64,000 bases of DNA from Anaerotruncus sp. MC2020. Lineage in GTDB: Bacteria > Bacillota > Clostridia > Oscillospirales > Ruminococcaceae. Each line of letters begins with the position of its first letter. Positions within the stretch are counted from its first letter, which is position 1. The DNA lies in NCBI GenBank assembly GCA_000701945.1, contig JNKE01000018.1, forward strand, positions 62,001 to 126,000, in the 5' to 3' direction. This document shows, in pieces, positions 8,734 to 16,102 of the stretch. The translations under genes were made by a program, and so were the position numbers. A model generated the notes under the pieces. It ran no database searches and was not told the DNA's origin. It saw only the letters and a list, made by a program, of their open reading frames with translations.

Positions 8734-9022
8734 TAAATCCATCTCCAACCTGTATTAGTGCTTTATTTACATTCTGTTCCATAATACTTTCATCAGATAG
8801 TAATTGGATATCTAAGTCGTCATCCGGTAGAGGTTCGACACCGGCAGGTATCATTGCCCTGTCATTCATATCATCACGATAATATGAGGCTAAAGTGAAT
8901 ATGTCTTCAGAAATAAAGTACATACCCACCGGATGCTTCTGAGTTGCAAAAATTCGTGCGAGGAATGATATTTCATCAGGATCGCTGCATATATCGTGTA
9001 CGCAGACTCCGAGCTCGCCTGA
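8726..9022 (-). pseudogene. degenerate ORF upstream of the serine recombinase
   Basis: From an ATG at 8929 the frame gives 67 residues (GMYFISEDIFTLASYYRDDM through VGDGFNA), overlapping the recombinase start by 8 bases. Protein-like sequence continues upstream of that ATG in the same frame (GELGVCVHDICSDPDEISFL, then ARIFATQKHPV) to a TAA at 9023-9025, with no good start codon. I therefore read it as the 3' part of a larger gene whose 5' end was lost, or that starts at a non-ATG codon. I do not recognise the family. Position suggests a recombinase-associated element gene. Confidence 0.45.
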
Positions 9023-9370
9023 TTATGGCATGACAAGGTAAGGGTACAAAATATATGCTTTTCATAAAGAAAAACCATATTTGTATCCGCGGCCTTTAAT
9101 GCATATCAGGCTTTGAATATTATATTCAGCCTCGGGACTCTGTCCCTTGACTGTGTCTATATATTACCATAGAACACCATGTGAAAACAGACATAAAAAA
9201 TAGGAGTTGTTTTTTGTTCAACTCCTTGATAAATGTGTATTTCAATTCTGATTCATAGGTTGTTTCTCACAATTATTCGAGATTTTATGTGATGATATAG
9301 TGATAAACAGGTCAAAATCGGTGATTTTACTCCTATTTTTAATAAGAGGATTCAAAAAATCTTTTGTAAA
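9023..9370. other. non-coding stretch between recombinase remnant and ADP-ribosylglycohydrolase
   Basis: AT-rich and without a convincing ORF. It contains an 8-bp hairpin (AGGAGTTG / CAACTCCT, 9202-9226) flanked by A- and T-rich runs, which could end transcription in either direction. It is a plausible place for a recombinase attachment site, but no repeat proves it. Confidence 0.4.
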
Positions 9371-9374
9371 GAAA

Positions 9375-9396
9375 AAGGAGGCTTTAAAGCCTCCTT
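9375..9396 (-). terminator. terminator at the end of the peptide/E1/UvrA-like operon
   Basis: Perfect 22-base palindrome AAGGAGGCTTTAAAGCCTCC plus TT, 14 bases after the stop of the ADP-ribosylglycohydrolase; on the minus strand it is followed by TTTTTC. Confidence 0.8.
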
Positions 9397-9410
9397 AATT
9401 TAATTGTTAT

Positions 9411-10526
9411 TTAGACAGATGTATCTCGAACATATTCAGCCTTAACATATTTGCTTTCCCATATCTCATCTTCATATGGATCATACTCACTAATTCTACA
9501 ATCATTATATAGATCATCCGCTATTTCGAGTGTGATATCACGAAGTTCAAGATTATTCTTATACTTAGAAGGTATTGCATCATACCCAATATAAGCACCA
9601 ATGATATTACCTGTGACAGCTCCTGTTGAATCACTGTCACCGTTATGATTAACAGCTACTCTAATAGCCGTATCAAAGTCTTCCTGATATTTCAAAGAAC
9701 AGTATACAGCTATTGCAAGAGTTTCTTCTGCTACCCAGCCTTCGCCCAATTGATGAATAGAAGATAGATCATCGTCACCTGTTTCAGCAAGCATCACTGC
9801 TTTTTGCATAATATCAGTAAAATCAGCTATATGTTTTGCTTTAGGGAATAGTGCTTGCATGGCATTAATAGTTTCGTTAACTGCTTCACTTATCGTTGCG
9901 CCGTTTTCAATAATGCTTCTTATGATATGTACCAATGCAGCGGCAGGAATAAATCCGAGATCATGTCCATGTGTAAGTGCAGCAGCTTCTGCACCGATCA
10001 TATCAGATTTTTCATAACTAATGCTCTTATCGCAGAAATACAAACCAATCGGAGCAACACGCATTACTCCGCCACAGCCTTTACTGTTGTTGATTGGTTC
10101 ACTTGTTGAACCTTCAGCACCATGTTCGATAGCGGATAAACAAGTGATTCCAGGGGCTCTTCTAGCAAAAAGCTCAGGAACATTCAAAAGCCATGAATAA
10201 AGATAATCGTCATTTATCGGATATGATTCTGTTTGTGTTCTGTACCAGCATTGGTACATTATCTTTATATAACTTTCATAGCTGCCCATGATTCCTCTTG
10301 TCATTCCACGGGTTGTTCCTAAAAGCAACCCATTTGCAGTAAAAAGAGTCATTTGTGTATCATCGGATATTTCGGCTATACCTTTTTTTAATGAATAGTC
10401 AGTAATACCATTATCGCCATATTTGCTGAATATCTGTTCCTCTCTGAGAAACTCAACCGCAAATCCTAATGCATCACCTGCAGCTCCACCTATAAGGCAT
10501 CCACGAAACTTATCAATATCTCGCAT
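9411..10526 (-). CDS. ADP-ribosylglycohydrolase (DraG/ARH family)
   Basis: 371 residues covering one full DraG-like domain. It starts RDIDKFRGCLIGGAAGDALGF and contains EISDDTQMTLFTANGLL (the DDT/Q-M metal ligands), NNSKGCGGVMRVAPIGL, LTHGHDLGFIPAAALVHIIR and NHNGDSDSTGAVTGNIIGAYIG (the C-terminal DxDS/T ligands). These enzymes cleave ADP-ribose from protein side chains, nucleic acids or small molecules using two Mg2+. All ligand motifs look intact. It lies 30 bases after the UvrA-like gene and before a strong terminator, making it the last gene of the operon that starts with the Cys-rich peptide. Its presence suggests that the pathway either makes or suffers an ADP-ribosyl-type modification, or that it serves as a second resistance function; both are inference. 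Confidence 0.92.
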   Translation of the reverse strand: MRDIDKFRGCLIGGAAGDALGFAVEFLREEQIFSKYGDNGITDYSLKKGIAEISDDTQMTLFTANGLLLGTTRGMTRGIMGSYESYIKIMYQCWYRTQTESYPINDDYLYSWLLNVPELFARRAPGITCLSAIEHGAEGSTSEPINNSKGCGGVMRVAPIGLYFCDKSISYEKSDMIGAEAAALTHGHDLGFIPAAALVHIIRSIIENGATISEAVNETINAMQALFPKAKHIADFTDIMQKAVMLAETGDDDLSSIHQLGEGWVAEETLAIAVYCSLKYQEDFDTAIRVAVNHNGDSDSTGAVTGNIIGAYIGYDAIPSKYKNNLELRDITLEIADDLYNDCRISEYDPYEDEIWESKYVKAEYVRDTSV

Positions 10527-10556
10527 AATATCACTCCTATTTGAAGTATTGTCTTA

Positions 10557-12893
10557 CTACTCTCTCCAAGATGACTCTGGATTACTATGTACTTGTTCCG
10601 GGTTTCCTTCTGAAACTATCCTTCCACCGTTATCACCTGCATACAGTCCAAAATCAATCAGATAATCAGCCACATCTGCAACGAAAGGCAAATTATGCTC
10701 TATAATAATAATTGTATTACCCATTTCTTTTACTGTTGCAATGACTTTTTTTATCTTATCAATATCAGTGATGCTCAGTCCTGCGGTAGGCTCATCGAGA
10801 ATAAATAACGTACTTTTGGTCGAACTGTTTCCAAGAACTTTAGCAAGTTTAATTCTCTGTGATTCTCCGCCTGAGAGATGCATAGACATTTGGCCTAAAC
10901 TAAGATAGCCTAAACCTATGTCAATCATACATTGGAGTTTTTTATAAATCTGCTCTTCGTCCTTAAAATCATCGATAATATCTTGAATTTGAGCAGAGAG
11001 CAGTTCGTGAATACTTTTGTTATGATACTTAATGGTTAGTATCTCTGGTTTGAATCTTTTTCCCTTACATTCAGGGCAGGTTACATATGATTCTGGCAGA
11101 TAGTTCAGCTCAATTTTAAGCGTTCCATTTCCTTGACAGCACTCACATCTCCCCCCCTTAACATTCATACTAAAATCAGAAGGAGAGAATTTATTCTTTG
11201 ATACTTTTGAATAGATGTTCCTAATATCATCAAAAATATCAAGATAGGATACTATTGTTGAACGTGAATTCTTACCTATTGGTTGCTGGTTAACCCGCTG
11301 AACGCCTTTGAAAAACTCAAGACCTTCTATCTGTGAACAGTTAATAGCTCTTCCAGAGGAAATACAATCCTCTATAACCGTTACAAGGGAGCTTTTTCCT
11401 GAACCTGACACACCGGTAACGCAGGTAATTTGACCGATTGGCAGTGAAACATCTTGCTTGTGTATGTTATGAAATTCAATATTCTTAACTCTTAATGTAT
11501 CATTTGTTGTATTGCCTGGCTTCTTGAACTTGATTTTAGGTAGTTTTCCTTTTGGCTTACCGCTATAAATGAGCTGCCCTCCATCCAATCCGCCTACAGG
11601 ACCAAGTTCAATCACCTGATCGGCTTGTAGAATATAGCTAGGATTATGTTCAATAGCTATCAAAGTGTTTCCTTTAGCAACAAGACTCTTTGACGCATTT
11701 ATTATGTTATTTACATTATGTGGATGAAGACCTCTGCACGGTTCGTCCAGAATGTACAATAAACCTCTTAATGGACAGTTTAGTTGATTGGCAATTCTGA
11801 TTCTCTGAACTTCTCCTCCAGAAAGTGTCGGAATAGAGCGATCAACGCTAAGATAATCAACATTAAGCTTTATAAGGCACTCAGCTTTATTTCTAATATT
11901 TGTTATGAGTTGTTCAACTTGCGACGAAATATCACTATCTTTACAGTATTCACTCACCTTAGATAGCCATGATGATAATCCACTGATCTTTATTTTTTCT
12001 ACTTCAGCAATATTCATATCACAGATACGGACATTAAGTATGTCCTTCCTAAGTTTTAAGCCATTACAGTGAGTACACGTCTTTTTCGTCAAATACTTTT
12101 CAATAGAAATCTTAGTCGAAGGAATATCAATATCCTGAAGTTTTTCTCTGAGTTCGACTATTGCTCCTTTTGACTTTATTTCTTTTCGCCTATATGATCC
12201 TTTCTGATTCTTAAAACTAAGCTGGAAAGAAAGAATCTCTTTACGATAAAGTAGTTGATCGAGTTGCTTTTTTGTTAGCTTTTCAATAGGTGTATCAGGA
12301 TCAATACCAAAATGATCGCAAATCGCCAGAAGTAACTTATGTTCAGCTGACGTTGACTTGCCACTATAATAAAGAATACCGTTTTTGTTAAGGGTTTTCT
12401 TTTTATCAGGAATCACAGCGGTTTCATCAATATCGTATTCTTCACCTAATCCATCGCAGTGCGGGCAACAGCTATCTGGATTATTTGCGGAGAAAAATGA
12501 GTCAGTATAAGATTTGCTTAGTTTATTGTTAGCAACTAAGGCAAACAGTGTACGCAAATAGTGTGAAATATCTGTCAGTGTTCCAACTGTAGAACGTGGA
12601 TTATTGTTATAATAATTCTGAGATACAGATAATGCAGGACGTAAATTATCTATTGATTCAACTTTGGGCTTGTCCATGATTTTCTGTCCAAACATATTTG
12701 TTGACATACTTTCAAGGAAGTTCCTTTGACTTTCAGCATATAGTGTATCATACACAAGCGAAGATTTTCCACAACCCGAAACTCCTGTTACACAAGTAAA
12801 TGCGTTAGCAGGGATACTAACATCAATATGCTTCAAATTATTCTCATAAGCATCATGAATCAATAAATCTTCCTTTTTTACCGCACCACTCAC
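10557..12893 (-). CDS. short UvrA-like ABC ATPase lacking the UvrB-binding region
   Basis: About 778 residues, against roughly 940 for housekeeping UvrA. Both ABC modules are complete: Walker A GVSGCGKSSL and GVSGSGKSSL, signatures TLSGGEVQRIRIA and HLSGGESQRIKLAK, Walker B LLYILDEPCRGL and TLFILDEPTAGL. Zinc modules are present (CPHCDGLGEEY, CTHCNGLKLRK, CECCQGNG with CPECKGKRF). The length deficit falls in the first module, where UvrB binding and insertion domains normally lie, so it matches UvrA2-type proteins, some of which give self-resistance to DNA-binding antibiotics. The GTG at 12893 is preferred because AAGGAGG ends seven bases before it; the ATG at 12899 is too close. It overlaps the end of the E1-like gene by about 40 bases. 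Confidence 0.9.
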   Translation of the reverse strand: MSGAVKKEDLLIHDAYENNLKHIDVSIPANAFTCVTGVSGCGKSSLVYDTLYAESQRNFLESMSTNMFGQKIMDKPKVESIDNLRPALSVSQNYYNNNPRSTVGTLTDISHYLRTLFALVANNKLSKSYTDSFFSANNPDSCCPHCDGLGEEYDIDETAVIPDKKKTLNKNGILYYSGKSTSAEHKLLLAICDHFGIDPDTPIEKLTKKQLDQLLYRKEILSFQLSFKNQKGSYRRKEIKSKGAIVELREKLQDIDIPSTKISIEKYLTKKTCTHCNGLKLRKDILNVRICDMNIAEVEKIKISGLSSWLSKVSEYCKDSDISSQVEQLITNIRNKAECLIKLNVDYLSVDRSIPTLSGGEVQRIRIANQLNCPLRGLLYILDEPCRGLHPHNVNNIINASKSLVAKGNTLIAIEHNPSYILQADQVIELGPVGGLDGGQLIYSGKPKGKLPKIKFKKPGNTTNDTLRVKNIEFHNIHKQDVSLPIGQITCVTGVSGSGKSSLVTVIEDCISSGRAINCSQIEGLEFFKGVQRVNQQPIGKNSRSTIVSYLDIFDDIRNIYSKVSKNKFSPSDFSMNVKGGRCECCQGNGTLKIELNYLPESYVTCPECKGKRFKPEILTIKYHNKSIHELLSAQIQDIIDDFKDEEQIYKKLQCMIDIGLGYLSLGQMSMHLSGGESQRIKLAKVLGNSSTKSTLFILDEPTAGLSITDIDKIKKVIATVKEMGNTIIIIEHNLPFVADVADYLIDFGLYAGDNGGRIVSEGNPEQVHSNPESSWRE

Positions 12894-13941
12894 AATCATC
12901 CCTCCTTAAGAATTCGTGGTATGTTATATCCATTGAGTAGATATCGAATTCACCTCTGCGATTAATATTTGCAGGAACGGTACATCCACTAAGAACTTTG
13001 ATTGCTTCCATTCCAACCATACTAGCTATCATTGAACACATCGGTCCAAAACTCCCGACCTTTCTGTTTTTTACAGCTAGTTTCTTTACTCGCTTCGGAT
13101 CTATTTTGTTTTGTTCCTCTAATTGCATTTGAAAGCACTTAACACATGCGGTTTTATTTGGAATAACCGTTTGTCCAATTAGTGACAGATGAAGATTATA
13201 ACCGCCGCCAACGATATGAGGTATACTACGCTTCATTCCATATTCACCGATCCAAAGCGAGGTCATATCTACAGTGGGTTTATCGGCGCAGTTTATGATT
13301 AGATCAATATCATATTCATCGAATTGGCTTAACGTTCCGTCATCAAGGAAATCATAACTTTTCATAACATTTATATCAGCCACATATTCCTTTAAACGCT
13401 TTTCTAGAACATCAGCCTTTTTAAGCCCAACATCGCCCTCACTGTACCCGAATTGTCGATGCAAATTGGTAATGTCAACTGTATCGCCGTCCATTAGAAT
13501 GAGATTCTTGACTCCTGATTGAACAAGATTGCAAGCTACCCAAGATCCAACTGCGCCAAGGCCAACAATAAGTACAGTTGAATTTTCTAGTTTATCCCAC
13601 ATAGCAAGCAGTTCATCGTGACTTCCCGAAAAATCAGACAAGAAATGTATTACTCTCCTGAATGAAGTATAACTATCAAAATCAGATTTAGGATCAACAT
13701 GATCTAGAACGCCCTTATTATCTAAGAAGTTTATCAATGATACAAGAGAATCATACTGTATTCCATTTTCTTCCGATATTGTGTTGAGTTCTTTACTACC
13801 GTCAAGACTGAGAACAATATTCATAATGGTGTCATCATCAACTTTAATTCGGACTTGTTCTCTAGTATTGGTTTTGAAGAACTCAAGAACACTATCAGAT
13901 ATTTTTACGACTGATGTTGTTGAGCTGAGTTTAGGCTTCAT
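12853..13941 (-). CDS. MccB-like E1 (ThiF/UBA) adenylyltransferase, second of two
   Basis: 362 residues. Residues ~1-110 form a winged-helix-like segment (RIKVDDDTIMNIVLSLDG, then SLINFLDNKGVLDHV) that resembles the PqqD/RRE peptide-binding fold. The E1 core follows: TVLIVGLGAVGSWVACNLV, LILMDGDTVDITNLHRQFGY and VGLKKADVLEKRL, holding the nucleotide loop, acidic residue, NLHRQ arginine and lysine. Structural zinc is provided by ACVKCFQ and CEWCG. In this family the enzyme adenylates the C-terminus of a small protein or peptide (MccB on MccA; ThiF, MoeB). Its start lies 11 bases inside the preceding E1 gene. Two adjacent, diverged copies suggest a heterodimer or two sequential steps. Catalytic motifs look better conserved here than in the first copy. 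Confidence 0.88.
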   Translation of the reverse strand: MKPKLSSTTSVVKISDSVLEFFKTNTREQVRIKVDDDTIMNIVLSLDGSKELNTISEENGIQYDSLVSLINFLDNKGVLDHVDPKSDFDSYTSFRRVIHFLSDFSGSHDELLAMWDKLENSTVLIVGLGAVGSWVACNLVQSGVKNLILMDGDTVDITNLHRQFGYSEGDVGLKKADVLEKRLKEYVADINVMKSYDFLDDGTLSQFDEYDIDLIINCADKPTVDMTSLWIGEYGMKRSIPHIVGGGYNLHLSLIGQTVIPNKTACVKCFQMQLEEQNKIDPKRVKKLAVKNRKVGSFGPMCSMIASMVGMEAIKVLSGCTVPANINRRGEFDIYSMDITYHEFLRRDDCEWCGKKGRFIDS

Positions 13942-15049
13942 TTTTTTCTATTCCTCCGCATACAGGGCAATTTGGATCTTTTGATACATTCAGATAGGTG
14001 ATTTTTAAAGACGTAAACAACAATTCTCCACGAACTTTATAGTTCTCTTTTGCCTCCATCAAGCCAGCGATATACTTGATTATCTCAATCACAGCAAAAG
14101 AAGTTGAGAACAATGTCATTGAAGCAAGTCCACCTATTTCAGTCTCTCTTCGAACAACAGGATGTTTCTTGGGCTTCCAGTTCTTCAAAGACTCCTTGAA
14201 ATGGTTTGCGTAGCACTCAACACAGGGAGTAACATATGGAATAATAATCTCTCCGGTACTGGCTAAATGTGCATCAAATCCTCCTGCAATAAAATGTGGA
14301 ATCATATGCTTTATGCATATTCTTGATATTTTTGATGCTGTGTACCCAATGTATGGTTCATCTAATGTGTTTACAGCAAAATCAAGATTTTCAATAATAG
14401 GTTCAATATCATCGGATGGTTTCATGCTTGAACAAATGGTGTGGACAATAATATTGCTATCAACTTTTAGAAGCTGATCTTTCAAAACATCAACTTTATT
14501 CCTACCAATTGAATTAGAAGAATAGTACATATGCCTTGAAACATCAGATTCCTCGACTATGTCCATATCATATAAAGTGAGTTCTCTTACACCAGCCATA
14601 ACGAGTTGAAGGGCAATGTTACCTCCGACTGCCCCACAACCAAAAATGCCTATATGAGATGACATCACCTTTTTTTGTGCTAAAACGCCTTCCTCCTCAC
14701 TGCCAAGAAATTCTGAAAAGTAGTTAATCTGCCTTGTGTAGCGATAATAATCTACAGTATCAATTATTTCTGACAAATCTTTCACTTCAGTAATGATCTT
14801 ATTACTAAGCAGCATCGATAGTGTTCTATCAACTGAATCCTTTGAGACGCTATACTGTTTTTCCATTATATCGTAAATCTGTTCAGTAGTATGAATTCCG
14901 TCAATCTGTTCGATCAAATGAATCATTTCTCCGTTAATTCGAAAGCTTTTTCTTCTCCTTGAATTCATAAAATAGGCTGTTAGTATAGTATCATCACTTA
15001 AAAACAAATCCACTGAGTCTTTTATTTTATATATTATACCAATCATCAT
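13931..15049 (-). CDS. MccB-like E1 (ThiF/UBA) protein with RRE-like N-terminus, first of two
   Basis: 372 residues. The N-terminal ~95 residues read like a PqqD-type recognition domain: FRINGEMIHLIEQIDGIHTT followed by QIYDIMEKQYSVSKDSVDRT and LLSNKIITEV. The E1 fold then shows HIGIFGCGAVGGNIALQLV, LTLYDMDIVEESDVSRHMYY, SIGRNKVDVLKDQL and VNTLDEPYIG. Zinc pairs are PCVECYAN and CPVCGG. The NLxRQ element of active E1s is changed to DVSRHM, so the Arg is kept but Asn and Gln are not; activity may depend on the second copy. It starts in an ATGA overlap with the JAMM peptidase gene. Together with the Cys-rich peptide upstream this suggests peptide activation; substrate pairing is inferred. Confidence 0.86.
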   Translation of the reverse strand: MMIGIIYKIKDSVDLFLSDDTILTAYFMNSRRRKSFRINGEMIHLIEQIDGIHTTEQIYDIMEKQYSVSKDSVDRTLSMLLSNKIITEVKDLSEIIDTVDYYRYTRQINYFSEFLGSEEEGVLAQKKVMSSHIGIFGCGAVGGNIALQLVMAGVRELTLYDMDIVEESDVSRHMYYSSNSIGRNKVDVLKDQLLKVDSNIIVHTICSSMKPSDDIEPIIENLDFAVNTLDEPYIGYTASKISRICIKHMIPHFIAGGFDAHLASTGEIIIPYVTPCVECYANHFKESLKNWKPKKHPVVRRETEIGGLASMTLFSTSFAVIEIIKYIAGLMEAKENYKVRGELLFTSLKITYLNVSKDPNCPVCGGIEKNEA

Positions 15050-15501
15050 ACAAGCTCCTTCAGGTGCTCTCTGATAGAAACAGCTTCTCCATTGAAGCTT
15101 ACTATTATAGAATCCATCAGTTCCATATCAAATAGTTTGGCTATTGAACCTATTTTCTTAGTCAACTCTATATCAGGTTCTGTTATTTCAAGAACTCCAC
15201 TTGGGTGATTATGAGCTATAAAGATCCGTGAAGCGTTAGATAACAACGCTAATTTAAACAATTCGGCAATAGGCATTTTAACGTCTTTAACTGAGCCAAT
15301 GGCAATATTAGAATAATTAATCACTCTATATGTATTATCCAAAAACAAAACACCAATTCTCTCAACATTTGAACTGCCAAGTTCAGATGAAAAAATTTCA
15401 GCAGCTGTTTTGGCTCCATAAATATATCCGTCAAAATTTTCAGAAGAAATCTCTATCGAATACTTGGTGCATATCTGTAATTCAACTACATCTATCTTCA
15501 T
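15046..15501 (-). CDS. JAMM/MPN metalloprotease, RadC-type domain only
   Basis: 151 residues from the ATG at 15501. A GTG at 15510 is in frame but forms part of the AAGGTGAG ribosome site. The metal motif reads H97-N-H99-P-S-G-V-L-E-I-T107-E-P-D110, i.e. HxH-x7-T-xx-D with Thr for the usual Ser, and a preceding Glu (about residue 80) as in RadC. Unlike RadC there is no helix-hairpin-helix part, so it is a stand-alone peptidase domain. JAMM enzymes beside E1 genes commonly trim a precursor to expose a C-terminal Gly-Gly. The peptide encoded just upstream ends EGGVVQY, making removal of VVQY an attractive, untested role. Leader removal is the alternative. Confidence 0.87.
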   Translation of the reverse strand: MKIDVVELQICTKYSIEISSENFDGYIYGAKTAAEIFSSELGSSNVERIGVLFLDNTYRVINYSNIAIGSVKDVKMPIAELFKLALLSNASRIFIAHNHPSGVLEITEPDIELTKKIGSIAKLFDMELMDSIIVSFNGEAVSIREHLKELV

Positions 15502-15523
15502 TTTTCTCACCTTAAATAAATAA

Positions 15524-15566
15524 GCCTGTTACTCACTACTCCGAGGAAGTAACAGGCTTTTTAACC
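15524..15566 (-). terminator. partial terminator/attenuator between peptide gene and modification genes
   Basis: On the minus strand AAGCCTGTTACTTCCTCG pairs with GAGTAACAGGCTT (11-bp AGCCTGTTACT / AGTAACAGGCT stem), with T-rich sequence (TATTTATTTAAGG) after it. It lies right after the peptide stop and before the JAMM gene. This is the usual place for a leaky terminator that makes precursor mRNA exceed that of the enzymes. Confidence 0.7.
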
Positions 15567-15571
15567 TATGA

Positions 15572-15778
15572 TTAATACTGGACTACGCCGCCTTCAACTT
15601 CAAGGAATTTTCCCCATTCTTCCTCAGAAGCGACATAATTTCCATGATGACAATCACGTGTACAAACTCTTGTGCAGCAATCAGATCTGCTACCGGAACA
15701 GTCAGCGGTGTAATCTGCAAACATTTCGTTTTCGCTGATTTCCTCAAACTGAATCTCTTTCATGTTCTTCTCGTTCAT
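15572..15778 (-). CDS. 68-residue Cys-rich peptide, candidate modified-peptide precursor
   Basis: The ATG at 15778 follows AAAGGGGAA at good spacing, and a consensus promoter lies 77 bases upstream. The sequence has an acidic leader-like start (MNEKNMKEIQFEEISENEMF), then a Cys-rich middle with Cys at 27, 34, 35, 39 and 43 (CSGSRSDCCTRVCTRDCHHG), and a tail EEEWGKFLEVEGGVVQY. It has no signal peptide, no transmembrane segment and no obvious fold such as a ThiS-like beta-grasp. It is followed by an attenuator and then by JAMM, two E1-like, UvrA-like and ADP-ribosylglycohydrolase genes. The layout is typical of a ribosomally made, post-translationally modified peptide. An alternative is a metal-binding or sulfur-carrier peptide. 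I do not recognise it as a member of a named precursor family. Confidence 0.72.
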   Translation of the reverse strand: MNEKNMKEIQFEEISENEMFADYTADCSGSRSDCCTRVCTRDCHHGNYVASEEEWGKFLEVEGGVVQY

Positions 15779-15854
15779 AGATTGATTCCCCTTTACAAAT
15801 AGATTATCGTAGGTGGTTAAGTTCTAGCATTATATGCCGAACTTTCATGATATT

Positions 15855-15883
15855 ATTATAGCACAATTCATCAATTAAGTCAA
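15855..15883 (-). promoter_or_regulatory. sigma-A promoter of the Cys-rich peptide operon
   Basis: TTGACT (15883-15878), 17-base spacer, TATAAT (15860-15855) on the minus strand; the transcript would have a leader of about 70 bases. Confidence 0.8.
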
Positions 15884-15965
15884 TATATATGCTGCATTTT
15901 GTTCAACTCTCCAATGAAGAAGGCTTTATGTTGTATATTTTGATAGCAATACTTATATAAATGAA

Positions 15966-16102
15966 TTAAACTATCTTTTTATTATTAATTATTTCTCGTC
16001 CCTGTGTACAGGGAGTAAATCCATCTTCTTTCAGGAAATCATTGATCTGGAATACATTTGCATCTGGTTGAAGATTCAGTATATCCGATTCTATTATTGA
16101 TA
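15966..16102 (-). pseudogene. 3' relic of an ImmA-XRE gene
   Basis: Read on the minus strand this piece encodes LNLQPDANVFQINDFLKEDG followed by FTPCTQGREIINNKKIV and a TAA at 15966-15968. It closely matches the last ~40 residues of the intact protein at 21,423-23,339 (LLPDANVFQINEFLKEEGFTPWTQ...). Only the 3' end survives, directly abutting the stop of the 141-residue ORF. It is the stump of a second copy removed by deletion or replaced by the genes now upstream. Confidence 0.8.

Noticed and set aside
15572-15778. Cys-rich peptide considered as ThiS/MoaD-like sulfur carrier
   Set aside because: No beta-grasp pattern, five clustered Cys, and Gly-Gly is not terminal; kept only as a lesser alternative.
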